A stretch of DNA of 64,000 nt from Ypsolopha sequella. Taxonomy: Eukaryota > Arthropoda > Insecta > Lepidoptera > Ypsolophidae. The notes beneath the pieces are model-generated. The model searched no databases. It was not told the DNA's origin and saw nothing but the letters and a program-made list of their open reading frames with translations. Of this stretch, positions 12,244 through 23,432 are shown piece by piece. The position numbers and the translations under genes were made by a program. Every line of letters starts with the position of its first letter. Positions within the stretch are counted from its first letter, which is position 1. The DNA lies in assembly GCA_934047225.1 (NCBI GenBank), contig OW203992.1:5073501-5137500 (forward strand), read 5' to 3'.

Positions 12244-12595
12244 ATGCCCCGGGGGGTGTCGGATGTGTTCCGAGTGTGAACTTTGAAATGCAAGTCACAG
12301 TCCACCCACACTCGGTAAACCCGCGTTTCACCTGCAAATATTACGTCCTAACGTGATGGGTGGTGAGCCCTATCATCGTTCTTCGGGCACAAATACACTC
12401 TTTTTAGGGCATGCAGGTTTCCTTACTATGTTTTCCTTCACTGTTCACAAGTGGTAAGTACCTATTAGCAAATACTATGCACATTATGTAAATTCCGAAG
12501 AACTCATTGGTGCATGCCCGACCGGAGATCGAACCTTAATCTCAAGATTAAGAGGCCAGCGTTCTACCCCTGAGTTACCGCTACTTTTTCGTTAC
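12244..12595 (-). mobile_element. tRNA-derived SINE (tRNA-Lys-like head), minus strand
   Basis: On the minus strand from about 12590 the text reads as a tRNA head: GGTAACTCAGGGGTAGAACG (box A region), CTCTTAATC (anticodon-loop-like, as in tRNA-Lys) and GGTTCGATCTCC (box B). The body follows with GGGCATGCACCAATGAGTTC and GTGAAGGAAAACATAGT and runs to about 12244. A second copy in plus orientation is at 59517-59665, and a body fragment lies at about 30074-30122. The box A/box B spacing supports a Pol III promoter. Confidence 0.75.
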
Positions 12596-12602
12596 TTTAA
12601 AA

Positions 12603-12603
<1 letters not shown>

Positions 12604-12655
<52 letters not shown>
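12604..12655. repeat. (AT)n microsatellite
   Basis: Uninterrupted alternating A and T for about 52 bases, directly beyond the SINE head. Confidence 0.95.
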
Positions 12656-12658
<3 letters not shown>

Positions 12659-13102
12659 TGCCTAAGCTTAGTAGGTACCTCTATAGTTTCGTATGCATAA
12701 ATGATCATCATATAATTAACAACTACTCAAACATGAACTTTGGAAAAAAAATGAAAACTTGTCAAAACATGGAAAGTTATAAATACTGATTTTATTGTTC
12801 CAAATGCGTTACTGAACGAAATTGTAAGGTTTGATCACGCAATTCTAATTTTTGAAAAAAAGTTTTCCAGGTATTCATAAACACTGCAATAACGCACCAT
12901 ACTGATTAAAAATCAGTATCGTGATAAAACTTTGTAACAAAACACGCGCGCAGCAAACGAGTGGTAATCGAGCTCTGCCTGACTCCAGATTTCCACTAAC
13001 TTGCGGGGGACCGCGGGGGACGTTAAATTCGCGCGGGGAGGAGAGTGTCGCTTCTTTACGTAGTAATACTTTAGTAATACTTTATATTCTCTGGTATCGG
13101 TG

Positions 13103-13231
13103 TTACCACAAAACGGTGTTTAACTTTAGACAGTATTTAAATCTGTTGCTGTCACTTTTTTACGATATGAATGAAAAGGCGACAACAACAGATTTAAACA
13201 CTTTCTAAAGTTAAACACCGTTTTGTAGTAA
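13103..13231. repeat. 129-bp palindromic element
   Basis: TTACCACAAAACGGTGTTTA is answered by TAAACACCGTTTTGTAGTAA, and the arms continue inward with TTTAAATCTGTTG / CAACAGATTTAAA to a short central loop. Almost the whole element is one hairpin. Family unknown. Confidence 0.75.
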
Positions 13232-13413
13232 GCTGATGATGAATCTCGCAATCCAAGGAATCGAATTGCATATTTTTTCCGCGAATTTAACGTGCATGTG
13301 AGTTCTTCGTGCACACAAAGGTGTGTAGAGCGCTATCTCACTCTTTCCCGTGAATTTTGCCCTTCTGTAGCTTTTCGATTTTTTTAGAATAGATGGTGAA
13401 TCATAGCCGTCTC

Positions 13414-13679
13414 TACAAGGTGAATTTTTGATCATCGTCCAAATTCATACTGGTGGCTTGGTAAGTGATCAGTATCATGCATCAATAACAATTTTGGTGA
13501 AATTCGTAAAATGAAATTTCGACTCCCCATAGTGATTCACACGGGACTGGAACTGAATTTATATGAGAAGCCAAAATTTCATTTTATGAATTTTACAAAT
13601 ATTGTTACTGATCCAAGATACTGATCACTTATCAAGCCTCCAGTATGAATTTGGACGATGATCAAAAAGTCACCTTGTA
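13414..13679. mobile_element. Palindromic TA-flanked element, copy 2 of 5
   Basis: 266 bases from TACAAGGTGAATTTTTGATC to its counterpart GATCAAAAAGTCACCTTGTA. The arms extend nearly to the centre (AAATTCATACTGGTGGCTTG and AATGAAATTTCG are mirrored). CAAGG...CCTTG flanked by TA on each side suits a Tc1/mariner-type footprint. Confidence 0.85.
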
Positions 13680-13754
13680 TAGACGCTACGCTCTGGATTC
13701 TACTCTAGAATCCTTCGCTCTGCTCTGGATTCAGAATAACGCCCTCGAAGCTTT

Positions 13755-13825
13755 GACGTGTAAAAAGTGTATACATAAGGTATATATACCTGCTTTGAAA
13801 AATAAACTATTTGAATTTGAGAGCT
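13755..13825 (+). repeat. 3' tail of a LINE B-family element
   Basis: GACGTGTAAAAAGTGTATAC and AATAAACTATTTGAATTTGA match the terminal part of the LINE B family, seen on the plus strand at 58190-58245 and on the minus strand at 17440-17520. Only the tail is present. Confidence 0.65.
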
Positions 13826-14499
13826 GGCAAGAGAAACTCGTCTAAAATACCTATTACGACATTTCAAAGTGTTAAAATCAACAAACTAAAATGCGTCGTG
13901 TTGTTTGCAGGGACTCCCTACTAAAAAGTGCTTTTTGTTCTCTTTCTAGGGATTTTTATGATGTACCAACAATTAAAAAAAATGTAAAGTATTTAAGTAT
14001 TTTAATAGGAATTTAATAATTTAAATAAAATGTATAATATTATTTACATATAAAAAATCTAACGGTCAAGTTTTCGAGATTTGACAAAGAACAGAGGAAA
14101 ATAACCAAGTCACAAAGTTACGGTGGGACTAATCAGATGGCATGAGATGCAAAGGTTTCAAAAGTTTAGATGAGCCCTGGCACCTAAAATCTATGTTTTT
14201 GAATGCGTGCATTAACATAATGCTGATAAGCGGACACTTATGAGTGCGTAATCTGTCTACCTACGGTCAGCAAACTGATCAGACTACTAAAGTTACTATA
14301 AGACTATAAGACCACCTAAGGAGTAGGACTATCACTCTGTTCAGGTGAGCACTGATTCCAAACGTGTAAGCGTCACCTATTTAAAGGTGGAAACAATTTG
14401 GTGCTGTCATAGTACGATAAGGGCTTATCTTTACTTTTGAAATCTTTGATGAGATGTATGTATATTTCTTTACTTTGGCACTATGGCACGAAAACGCGT
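13826..14499. other. No gene recognised
   Basis: A+T-rich and noncoding in appearance. Confidence 0.4.
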
Positions 14500-15000
14500 C
14501 TTTCCGTTTTCCAGTACGCATCCATTATAGGAAACTGCTCGTATATATTTTGGAATGCCGTTCCAAAATCTATGTAATAATTTCATATATTATGTAGTTA
14601 GGGACACACTCTTTGTTTAAGTATACTTGTATATATATATTTTAATTCAATTTAATAGTATGATATGTAGGTTGGTGTACACATATATATGTCTACTTAT
14701 TTATTATGATTTTATTTATCAAAGGGGTTTACTGGAAGAAATCTCCGCTAAGAGATAAGCTCGTCTATGTACATGTTATTTTTAAATACAGTTTTTATTT
14801 TATTTCTGTGTGTAGAATAAATAATAAATAATGAATTTTGCGTATAATTTGGAATGAACGAGGTTAATGAAAGGTTTCCAAACTTTACAATGGCATGTGA
14901 AGAGATCGCATTTTAGTGATAAGATCGCCAATTGTACCCTTCTTTTACTTTTTGAAATTGTCTATTTACTTGGTTTTTGGTGTGCAATAAAGAATATTGT
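14500..15000 (+). mobile_element. Two adjacent LINE 3' ends
   Basis: TATTTTGGAATGCCGTTCC at about 14547 looks like the FWNAVP segment at the end of a LINE reverse-transcriptase ORF. Two tails follow, each with the element's signature: ACTGGAAGAAATC...GAGATAAGCTCG at about 14731, and GAAGAGATCGC...GTGATAAGATCG with GTGTGCAATAAAGAA at about 14899-14994. Relatives are at 28738, 38162 and 44628. Confidence 0.6.
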
Positions 15001-15105
15001 AGGTATTATAATGCCAGATTCACCTGAATTCACCTGACCAAAAATTAATATATGTTTATTACCCCTATATCCGTTTTCCTTCACTTTTTGTCCAGCGGTA
15101 GATAT

Positions 15106-15441
15106 AAAAAAAACCGGCCAAGTGCGAGTCGGACTCGCGCACGAAGGGTTCCGTACCATTTATCTATAAAAACGGCAAAAAAAACATGTCTGTTGTATGG
15201 GAGCCCCCTTAAATATTTATTTTATTCTGTTTTTTTAGTATTTGTTGCTATAGCGGCAACAGAAATACATCATCTGTGAAAATTTCAACTGTCTAACTAT
15301 CACGGTTCATGAGATACAGCCTGGTGATAGACGGACAGATAGACGGACATACAGATGGACAGACAGTCGGACAGACAGATGGACAGCAGAGTCTTAGTAA
15401 TAGGGTCCCGTTGGTTACCCTTTGGTTACGGAACCCTAAAA
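15106..15441 (+). repeat. Complete copy of the CCAAGTGCGAGTCGGACTCG repeat family
   Basis: Starts after an A-run with CGGCCAAGTGCGAGTCGGAC and GGGTTCCGTACC, contains a run of GACGGACAGA-type units at 15332-15385, and ends TTACGGAACCCTAAAAA. The start and end carry inverted GGGTTCCGTA / TACGGAACCC. Diverged or interrupted relatives are at 25473-26120, 38688-39391, 43287-43600 and 43820-45255. Confidence 0.75.
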
Positions 15442-15659
15442 ACTAAGCGTGTTTCATTCCTCTTATACCTAGCTGTTTTATTGTTGTCACGATTATTGTA
15501 AGTATATAGGTACTATTAGGTGCCTACTAAAAAACAGAAAAAAAATCTTGATTCAAATCCATAGTTGATACTACTTGTTCATTCCACTAGAGCGGTCAAC
15601 GAGTGATGTTTTCTTGTCTTTTACTGGACATGGCATTTTAAGCCTACCTGTTTATTAAT

Positions 15660-17328
15660 CGAATTTAAACATTTATTGAAAATTAATTGTCCGTTAGAAC
15701 TTTACAATCAACTTTATGAAATATTTACTAATGTTTACGAATCAAGTTACCAGATTAAACAAGTTAAATCAAGTGGAAGGGACTCAAAAGGGTGGGTAAA
15801 CAATAAAATTAAGAAAATGGTATTAGAGAGGGATAAACTGTTTATGATATGGTTCCAAGATAAAACAAACATGTTAAAAAGATTAAATTATACAAAATAC
15901 AAAAATAAGTGTACAAAGCTGTTCTCTAGAATAAGAAATGAACATGAGAAACAACAAATTTTAGAATGTAATGGCAATGTAAAGAAAATATGGGATAATA
16001 TAAATAAAATACTTGGTAATAAAAAAAGGTCAACAGATGATGTAATATTAAAACACATGTCAGGAAATACAAAACAAGAGATATATTATAATAACTTTGC
16101 AACTACATTTAAAAATGACATCGATAGCATAATTCATGATTGTAACGAGACTTTCTTAAACCGCCCTGATTATCGAAAGGAGGCTTGTGTCTCGATGAGG
16201 TGGAGAATGGTGAGTAGCAAGGAGGTTCTTAAAGTCATAAAGAAAATGAGCGATAAAAAATCGGCAGGGTCAGACGGTGTACGTATGAGGGACCTGAGAT
16301 ATATTAGTGAACAAATAAGCCCAGTCATAGCTCACTTAATTAATTTATGTATCAAATATTCAAAATTTCCTCAAAAATTAAAAGAAGCCACAGTGCGGCC
16401 TATTTATAAAAAGGGCGAACATAAAAATTATGCTAACTACAGACTTATAGCTATCTTATCTAGTATAGAAAAAATGTATTATTGACCAACAAAATGGATT
16501 CCTTAATGAGCATACAATTTATAAACGATTGTCAGCACGGTTTTCAGAAAGATAAAAGTACATCAACATTACTTGTAAAATTTACAGATGAAATTAACAG
16601 TTGCCTCAACGACAAAAAATTTGTTGTTGCTGTATTTTTCGACTTTAAAAAGGCGTTCGATACCCTTCGGCACGAGACGCTGCTTGGGGCCATGGCGGAG
16701 TGCGGGATCAGCGGACCGATCAACAGCTGGTACCGCGAGTACTTGACGGACCACTCCTACCGGGTAAGAGTGGGCGAAGAGCACAGCGGGCCGCAGCAAT
16801 GGGCAGCGCGGCGCGGAGTCGCGCAGGGTTCAGCCCTGAAACAGCCTGTGTAACGTGGTCCGCCATTGCTTAGCGTACATGTTCGCGGATGACCTGTGCA
16901 CCTTGCGGGCCGGCCGCGACATGGACGAGGTCTCGCGTCTCGTGCAGGAGGATATCGACAACGTTGTGCGATGGTCGCACGATAATGGAATCGTACTCAA
17001 TGCCGAAAAAACTAACCTCCTTGTCATCCGGTCTCCGTACTCTTGCACCCCGGACTCTTCATGCAACCTTGTTGCACACGACTTTAACTGTTTCCATAAT
17101 AAGTTATCTAATTGTAAATGTAAAACAATAAAGCAAGTTCCATGTGTTACATACCTAGGAATGTGCATCGATGAAAATATGGGCTGGACTAAACATATAG
17201 AAAAAATATTAAATAAGATACGCATATTGTTATTTAAATTCAAACATCTCAGTTACAAAGTACCAATTTCCGTGCTAAAAACTATATATATATGTCTTTG
17301 GTTGATTCAATTATATCTTATGGTCTGC
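15660..17328 (+). pseudogene. LINE A reverse transcriptase, N-terminal and central part
   Basis: Non-LTR reverse transcriptase of the CR1/Jockey group. Visible in order: a linker rich in Lys and Asn, SAGSDGVRM (fingers), a segment corresponding to NYRPIAILSS but reading NYRLIAILSS, FDFKKAFDTL (motif A), RRGVAQGSAL (motif B) and AYMFADDL (motif C, the catalytic FADD). There are two breaks. A frameshift at about 16470 moves the frame just before QHGFQKDKST. Bases seem lost after GSAL at about 16835, so the usual GPLLFNIYI step is missing and a stop appears. Base composition changes sharply: 15660-16640 and 17080 onward are A+T-rich, whereas 16650-17075 is plainly G+C-rich. Confidence 0.85.
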
Positions 17329-17437
17329 CCCCCTATTCTGTATCTTTAGTTGCCAACTGAACGAGGTGCCTATCATCAAAAACATAGATAAAAACTGAAA
17401 TTTCAAAATTGCCTTTAGTGGGTTTTGAACTATTAAC

Positions 17438-19475
17438 AAAATTCAAAATTCAAAATTCAAAAAGTTTATTTTGCAAAGTAGGTATATATAATACACGTTT
17501 CACAAGTCAAATTTTAATCTTATAAAAATATATGTAATAAAATAATAAATGTACATGAACTACTTAGATTAAATGTTTATTTAATTTATGTAGCAATATA
17601 TATACAATTAAAATTATAGGTAAAATATTATTATACAAGGTGAAATCCAATCAATCACCCGAACCCATACCGGAGACCCGGCCAGGGACCAGGAACAAGG
17701 TTCAATGATCACCAACCGAGCCCCCAGCACGAATCCAGGCGGCCGACCAAATCCCATCCTATATACTACATAGTAATAGGTTACGTATATAAATACATGC
17801 CTACCTCCGCCCATTCGATTAGTCTTGCTAAGAAGAACGGGCAAGAAACTTGGCAAGATCATGTCTTTTTTTTAACATAAACTTAAACTATTCATTGAAT
17901 TACTTATATCTACTTTAACCAAGGGATAAGAAAATACAAGACAGCAGGAATTCAGGTTAATGAAAAAAGAAAAACATATATATCTTTGCCTATCTGTCTC
18001 ATATAGTCTATTTCCTTTTACAGTCTGTAATTAATTAATGTTAACTCTTAAGAGGAATCAAAAGTTAGGAAATTATATTAATTAATTAAATTATTACCTA
18101 CTATCATCAAAATCAGTATCACTATAACACCATGCTTCACCATCATCCAAATATTCATTTATTTTATAATATGCCTTTTTCAGTAGGCCCTGCTTAATAT
18201 ACTGTTTAAACTTATTCTCTGACAAAGTAAGGACCTCTTTTGGAAGTTTATTGTAAAATCTTATACCATGTCCTACGAAAGAGGTACTCACTTTGGCGAG
18301 TCTGATTTTTGGAAAAGCCAGTTTATACTTATTTCTGGTTTTCTTACAATGTTGCTCACCAAGCCTCGGGAGAGACTCAACATTTTTTCTAACATATCTA
18401 AGGACCTGGTAAATATATTCACAAGGAACAGTTAGTATATTAATTTCTTTGAACTTTTCTCTTAATGAATCCCGGTGCTTCATATTATAAATAGCCCGAA
18501 TTGCTCTCTTCTGCAAAACAAAGACTGCGTCTGTATCCGCGGCTCTACCCCATAACAGCATGCCGTATGACATAATGCTGTGAAAGTAACTAAAATAGAC
18601 TAGTCTAGCAGTATCTACATCAGTAATTTGCCTTATGCGTCTAACAGCGTATGCGGCCGAACTAAGTCTACCACATAGAGCTTCTATGTGGGGACCCCAC
18701 TGAAGGCGAGAGTCTACCGTAATGCCCAAAAACTTAGTTTCGTTAACTAACTCCAGCTTGGACCCCTGCAAAAGCAAATTACAATCCACTTGAATAACAT
18801 TTGGTAACGTGAATTTTATACATTTTGTCTTTTTTGCGTTTAAAACTAAATTATTTACAGTAAACCAATCAAGCACCAGTGATAAAGTTGTATTCGCGTC
18901 GTCAAGGGTATCTTTACGTCTATTAACTTTAAAAATAAGTGACGTGTCGTCTGCGAATAGTACTATCTTAGTTAAGTCTTTAATTAAATAGGGAAGGTCA
19001 TTTATGTAAATTAAAAACAGCAAGGGCCCCAATATGGAACCCTGCGGGACACCCATTTTAACTAATGCTCCACATGATTTTACCCCATTAATGTCTACCT
19101 TTTGAATACGATCACTACGATACGACTTCATTAACGCTAAAGATTTGCCCCTCACTCCGTAGTGATCTAATTTACATAAGAGTGTTTCATGATTAACGCA
19201 GTCGAAGGCTTTCGAGAGGTCACAAAATACACCAAATGCATCCTGTTTTTCTTCCCAAGCATCAAAAATGTGCTTAACTAAAGCAACTCCTGCATCTGTG
19301 GTTGACCTCCCTCTAGTGAATCCGTATTGTTCACAGTGAAGCAACTTATTTAAATTAAAATGAAATAACAATTGATTAAAAACTATTTTTTCAAAAACCT
19401 TACTCAAAACCGGTAAAACTGACACAGGTCTATAGTTTGATGGGTCACCGTTGTCGCCTGATTTAAATCTGTGTC
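17438..19475 (-). mobile_element. LINE B: 5'-truncated non-LTR retrotransposon
   Basis: Minus-strand element starting inside the RT fingers at about 19475 and ending at a tail of TTTGAATTTTGAATTTTGAA type (17438-17462). The 3' UTR (17520-18093) includes CTTGCCAAGTTTCTTGCCCG and GATTGGATTTCACCTTGTAT, segments that recur at 41112-41215 and 57755-57780. 5' truncation is the usual result of incomplete target-primed reverse transcription. Confidence 0.85.
18094..19470 (-). pseudogene. LINE B reverse transcriptase, intact frame but truncated at the N-terminus
   Basis: About 458 codons are open without a stop, reading from FKSGDNGDPSNYRPVSVLP to a TAG at 18094. Motifs in order: NYRPVSVLPVLSKVFEKI (fingers), FCDLSKAFDCVNH (motif A), GVPQGSILGPLLFLIYINDL (motif B), IVLFADDTSLIF (motif C), NAKKTKCIKF and KFLGITVDSRLQW (thumb). 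The apurinic endonuclease and the start of the ORF are absent, so it cannot be autonomous. The intact frame, next to the broken LINE A frame, fits a younger insertion. It belongs to the CR1/Jockey group; I cannot fix the clade from memory. A GTG at 19425 is not a likely start, since homologous sequence continues upstream. Confidence 0.9.
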
Positions 19476-19587
19476 GTCACTTCAAGTGCGAACATATCCT
19501 TAGGAAATCGGAATTTGATAGTATATCTATGTTTTTGATGATAGACACCCGGTCCAGAAGGCAACTAGAGATACATAATAGGCCCGC

Positions 19588-20011
19588 AGGACTGCTATGG
19601 ATCTATATTCAAAACATACATGGATAAGATTGAAAATATACAAATAAATTGTTTAAAATTCCTAGTCAGTAAAAATGTTAGAAAAAAACACAAAAATAAT
19701 ATCAAAATATTGTACTCAATCTGTAAAACTCTACCGGCTTCATTAAAATATAAATATATAATTGCAGTAAATAGCCATAGCACCCCAGATCATAAGGTAC
19801 CTAAACAGCATGGTCTCAACACGAGAGCTGCTGCGCAAGGGAAATATGAAACTGTAAAGTAAATAACTATTTTCACGGCAGAATGTTAAAGCGCAAAATT
19901 CCAATGTTATATAATGAAATGCCTATTCATATAAGATCTGAACAAAATAAAAATAAATTCGCGAAGTTTTATAAAACTTACCTTTTACAAAACATGAAAA
20001 CATTGACAGAT
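19588..20011 (+). pseudogene. LINE A reverse transcriptase, C-terminal part beyond the insertion
   Basis: Continues LINE A with YGSIFKTYMDKIENIQIN and LKYKYIIAVNSHS, then shifts frame near 19860 and reads MLYNEMPIHIRSEQNKNKF to a TAA. These segments resemble the post-thumb region of CR1-group ORFs. One frameshift at least. Confidence 0.7.
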
Positions 20012-20165
20012 TAAAATAGCATTTTATTATTTACTATTAATGTACTTAACTACTTATAATTTAGTACATAACTATCTAATTATATAAAAATAAGTGCCTC
20101 CCCACAGACAAACTAAATTTGTACTTGTATTTGTGGGATGTATTTAGATCTCAGACCAATAAACC

Positions 20166-21391
20166 AATAGACAAGATCTAATTAAGCAGAAACCTAGGAT
20201 GGTAAAGCTATGCTACTTTCACATATACAACTCTCCGTATGAAAAAACAAGATGGCAGTATTTTTCTCAGTACGTTGATTTCAAGCCGGCTACAGCCCTA
20301 TCTTTCAAACGCTTGCAACTAGGCATGTACCGGACTACGGGTTTACAGACTTTATCGATATCGATTTGGATAAAAAAAGCCTAATAATACTTGTTGTACA
20401 GTTAAAGAACTAGATTATCATAGTATTTTGTGCAACTGTAACATAATTTAAGTCATTGGGACACGAGTGCTTGTTAACGAAACGAACTAAGTGAGTTTCG
20501 TAATAGTTTTGCACAACTGTCGAAATGTCTATTTATGTTCAGTTGGACACAATACTTAATCAATGAGCATCAAAAATATCGTATTTTAATCATATTTTCA
20601 ACTAACAATTTCACGGAAAATGAGAAGAACACTCGTTCATGAATCCCGAGTTCATCGACCGGTAATGCTGCCTTGAGTACCAATTAGAAGCAACTAGGAT
20701 AGGCGTGGCTTGAGAAATAAGGTCGGGACTTATTTCTCGTCGCTGTTGTTGATTGGCTCTCTAGCGGTGTTGCAGTAAATTGGGTCAATAGCAGCGCGGA
20801 ATCACGGTGTTATAATGTAATATTATCAGATAAACAGTGTAGGTACTTATAAAACTGATTTTGATGATGAAATTACCTTATTGTAGTATGGGAGTAGATA
20901 AAATAATATATGAAATTGAGAAACCTGCCAAATATTTATGGAATGAAATAATCAACTTTATTTTCAAAACTAAGAATACCACGTTTACATACATACATCC
21001 ACACACACACGGTCCCACTCCCACTAAAAATACATATTTTGAGAGGAAGGCGCCGCCATGAAAACTAGCCTCCTTAACACTCAAAAGGATCCCTCTCAAA
21101 CAATTGTGAAATAATGATAATAATAATAAAACTCAGAAAAATAATCAGAGGATAAAAGAAACAATTTGTTGCAAACTCCAGAATTACTGTTTTACATATT
21201 ATTATATAAAAACATCAAAAATAAAAAAAACATATTGACCTTCGCATACAAAATGCATAATTGAATCGTTTTAATGAGAAGCTTAATTTTTTTCAAACTT
21301 AATGGTTGTTCAATTTCTCAATTTTCTCCAGTGAGTACGTTTGATTTTCACATGTCATTAAGATTTACAAAGCAGCCAAAAATAAACGTAT
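20166..21391. other. No gene recognised
   Basis: Short frames at 20199-20384 and 20861-21061 have no motif I know. A small inverted pair, TTTTGAGAGG / CCTCTCAAAC, sits at about 21037-21101. Confidence 0.35.
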
Positions 21392-22494
21392 TTATTGACC
21401 TTTGAAAATTATTGTTTTCGTCAGAAATGAGCGTATATTTTCGATGGGTGCAGTAATTTCCTTCGTCATGTGATGTATTCTAAGTTTCAAATACGTGTCG
21501 AACACGGAGTTATCCAACGAATGGCCATGTGTTTATCATAAATGTGAAGTGCTGTGGTTTTCCTACACTTTTGTTTGTAACTACAGCCTCAAACTCTCTC
21601 AGGATTTTCTCTGCTGTTTGGCAGATTTTTTGAATGCTTTTTGATGGCTTAGTCAGCCCTCCTCTGTCTTTTACACTCATTAGAGGCATGCTGTTAGCAG
21701 GTCCTTCCAGGGCTTGGAGAATTTTTTTTCAATGCAAGAACTTTTTCAATTTACGCACTACAAAGCCAGCTTTTGATGGTTCCATTGCAGTTCTCAAATC
21801 CTAGAATTAAACACAACACTTATTGGTCATTTTTAAACAGATAGTAGTAAAATAAGCATTAAAATTTGTGCAACAAGAGAGCAAAGTTTATTTTTGTTGC
21901 GAGTGCCGAGTTTGAATCTCGAGCAAGACTCGTGATTCTAAGTTAGAATTTTGAGCGTAGTGAAGGATTCAACCAAAACAGTTTCTGTTTTACTAGGTAA
22001 ATTCAAGGTGGGCACCGCATCGTCTTTTAAGCGTGGTCGCAATAGTTCTTTTCAGAAAGCACTCTGGATTGAAGTGCCTTGAGGACACTTTCCAATTAGT
22101 TTTGTGCTGTTTCCAACTCCGGCTAATAGCAACAAACCATCGTTTACGAATGTCTTCATTTTTGGGGAACCTTAAGTAAAATAAGCTGAATCAATACTTC
22201 ATATTAGCACAAAATCAGTAAAATTACCGACAACTGTTTTGACTTCACTAATAACCTCAAAACGGATTTAATTATTTTAATGATTTTAGGATTTACTTTT
22301 ATTCTAAAAGCTATATTTACGTTACTATATGAAAACGACACGTCGTAAAATGTTGTCTTTCTTGATGGAATTCCATTTTATGGTTCATTTACTCGGAAAA
22401 CATCACTTTTTACTCACTTGTGAAAACTGATATTGCTGTTCGAGTTTTCTTTATTCCCCGAATGGGATCTGCAACCACGCACGTAGCAGGACAT
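21392..22494 (-). pseudogene. P-element-like transposase with THAP domain, decayed
   Basis: Exon 1 (22494-22418) starts MSCYVRGCRSHSGNK and ends at a GTGAGT donor. Exon 2 starts at 22170 after a TTACTTAAG acceptor; the join gives FHKFPKNEDIRKRW, the heart of a THAP zinc finger (C-x4-C ... W ... HF). The third zinc ligand is lost: the segment reads WKVSSRHF where THAP domains have C-S-x-H-F. A frameshift near 22035 moves the conserved AVPT stretch (DAVPTLNLPS) out of frame. A later exon from 21800 contains DRGGLTKPSKSIQKICQ and, after a further stop and shift, FDTYLKLRIHHMTKE and a final TIIFKGQ before TAA at 21392-21394. The RGGL and FDTYLK segments are typical of the C-terminal part of P-type transposases. 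It is not functional. Confidence 0.75.
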
Positions 22495-22974
22495 TGTCCT
22501 TGTATCTTCAACCCTTTTCCATACGATAATTCGCAGCAAAACACAACTTAAATAAAATTTTGTTTAAAAATCTGCCATGTTACTTCCTAACGTAAACACA
22601 AGCTATAACGCGAACAAATTACAAAGGATTGCCAATGTTGCCACTTAAGAAAAGTAACAGTACATTATAATTTGGTGACTTGGACAGGAGTCATTAGGAG
22701 TCTAAATGAAGTTTTGGGTAGTACGTTTTGACGGCACCAAGACTTTTTCTATTGGTTTATTGTTCTGAGATTTAGATTAAGTTATCTTTCAAATAAATAA
22801 ACATATTCATTCATTCATTCATTCATTTACACTCGATTTAAGTTTTTACAATTTTTTGAAATCCTGAAAATTAACTGAGGTAAAACCCTATATTCCTGTT
22901 GCGTTCCCGGGAAAAAAGTTGCAATGTGAAAATCTTTCATTTCTTTGTTGTACCTATCGTATAACAAACTGGTG
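22495..22974. other. No gene; (ATTC)n microsatellite at 22804-22827
   Basis: Five to six ATTC units interrupt otherwise unremarkable A+T-rich sequence. Confidence 0.5.
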
Positions 22975-23143
22975 ACGGGCAGCGGCGTCACTGGTGCGAG
23001 GGTTCCGGCACCGCGCTCACCAACACGCCTGCCCAGCGTGTGTGAGTATGGGCAATTCTTCCAGGATGACCGCCGGGTGTTGCAAAGTCCTGGAAAGGCT
23101 TATGTCCAGCAGTGGACGAAATAGGCTGATGGATGGATGGACC
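22975..23143 (+). repeat. Copy of the GTCCAGCAGTGGACGAA repeat tail
   Basis: Contains GCCCAGCGTGTGTGAGTATG, ATTCTTCCAGGATGACCGCC and CTTATGTCCAGCAGTGGACG. Other copies are at 41218-41396 (opposite strand) and 52796-52932. It resembles the 3' end of RTE-type LINEs, whose ORF often ends near a QQWT motif; here the frame is not preserved. Confidence 0.55.
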
Positions 23144-23257
23144 TATCTTATATATTTCACTATAGGGTAGAGGCTAACTTGACGTGGTCTTGACTGTTCT
23201 TTCTTTGGGAAATTTGTTAAGTATATATTAACAGATTATATGGTTTCACGTAACAAT

Positions 23258-23432
23258 ACCTGCGGGTCTACCGCGTAATTCTGATTTTCATCAACATCAA
23301 CTTGAGATTGAAATTTGTCGTGCGTGCAACGACGCCCGCCTAGCATGCCATCTCTTTTGCACGCGTTGAATTTCGCATGCATTTGCTTGAAGTTGATACA
23401 AATGAGAATTACGCGGTAGAGCCCCAGATCTA
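23258..23432. repeat. Foldback element of the GCGGGTCTACCGCGTAATT family, diverged
   Basis: TGCGGGTCTACCGCGTAATT at 23261 is answered by AGAATTACGCGGTAGAGCCC at 23404, with a G+C-richer middle (CAACGACGCCCGCCTAGC). The short perfect form is at 62461-62539. Confidence 0.75.

Larger units (their letters stand above)
17329..19587. mobile_element. Inverted-repeat element inserted in LINE A
   Basis: The left end (17329-17390) and right end (19524-19587) are inverted copies of about 60 bases: CTATCATCAAAAACATAGAT at the left is exactly answered by ATCTATGTTTTTGATGATAG at the right, and TTTAGTTGCC by GGCAACTAGA. Removing the element restores the reading of LINE A. Most of its present length is LINE B. 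Superfamily unknown; no clean target duplication could be read. Confidence 0.75.
15660..20165 (+). mobile_element. LINE A: non-LTR retrotransposon, split by a later insertion
   Basis: A degenerate plus-strand reverse-transcriptase ORF occupies 15660-17328. It resumes at about 19588 with the residues expected next (SYGL before the break, CYGSIF after it) and ends at a TAA at about 20010, followed by a 3' region to about 20165. The interruption is an inverted-repeat element that itself carries LINE B. The start at 15660 is within the ORF upstream of the polymerase core, so LINE A is 5'-truncated and lacks the endonuclease. Confidence 0.8.

Noticed and set aside
17329..19587. piggyBac element (ends with CCCTA-like text)
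   Set aside because: No TTAA flanks are present, and the ends beyond the first few bases do not fit.
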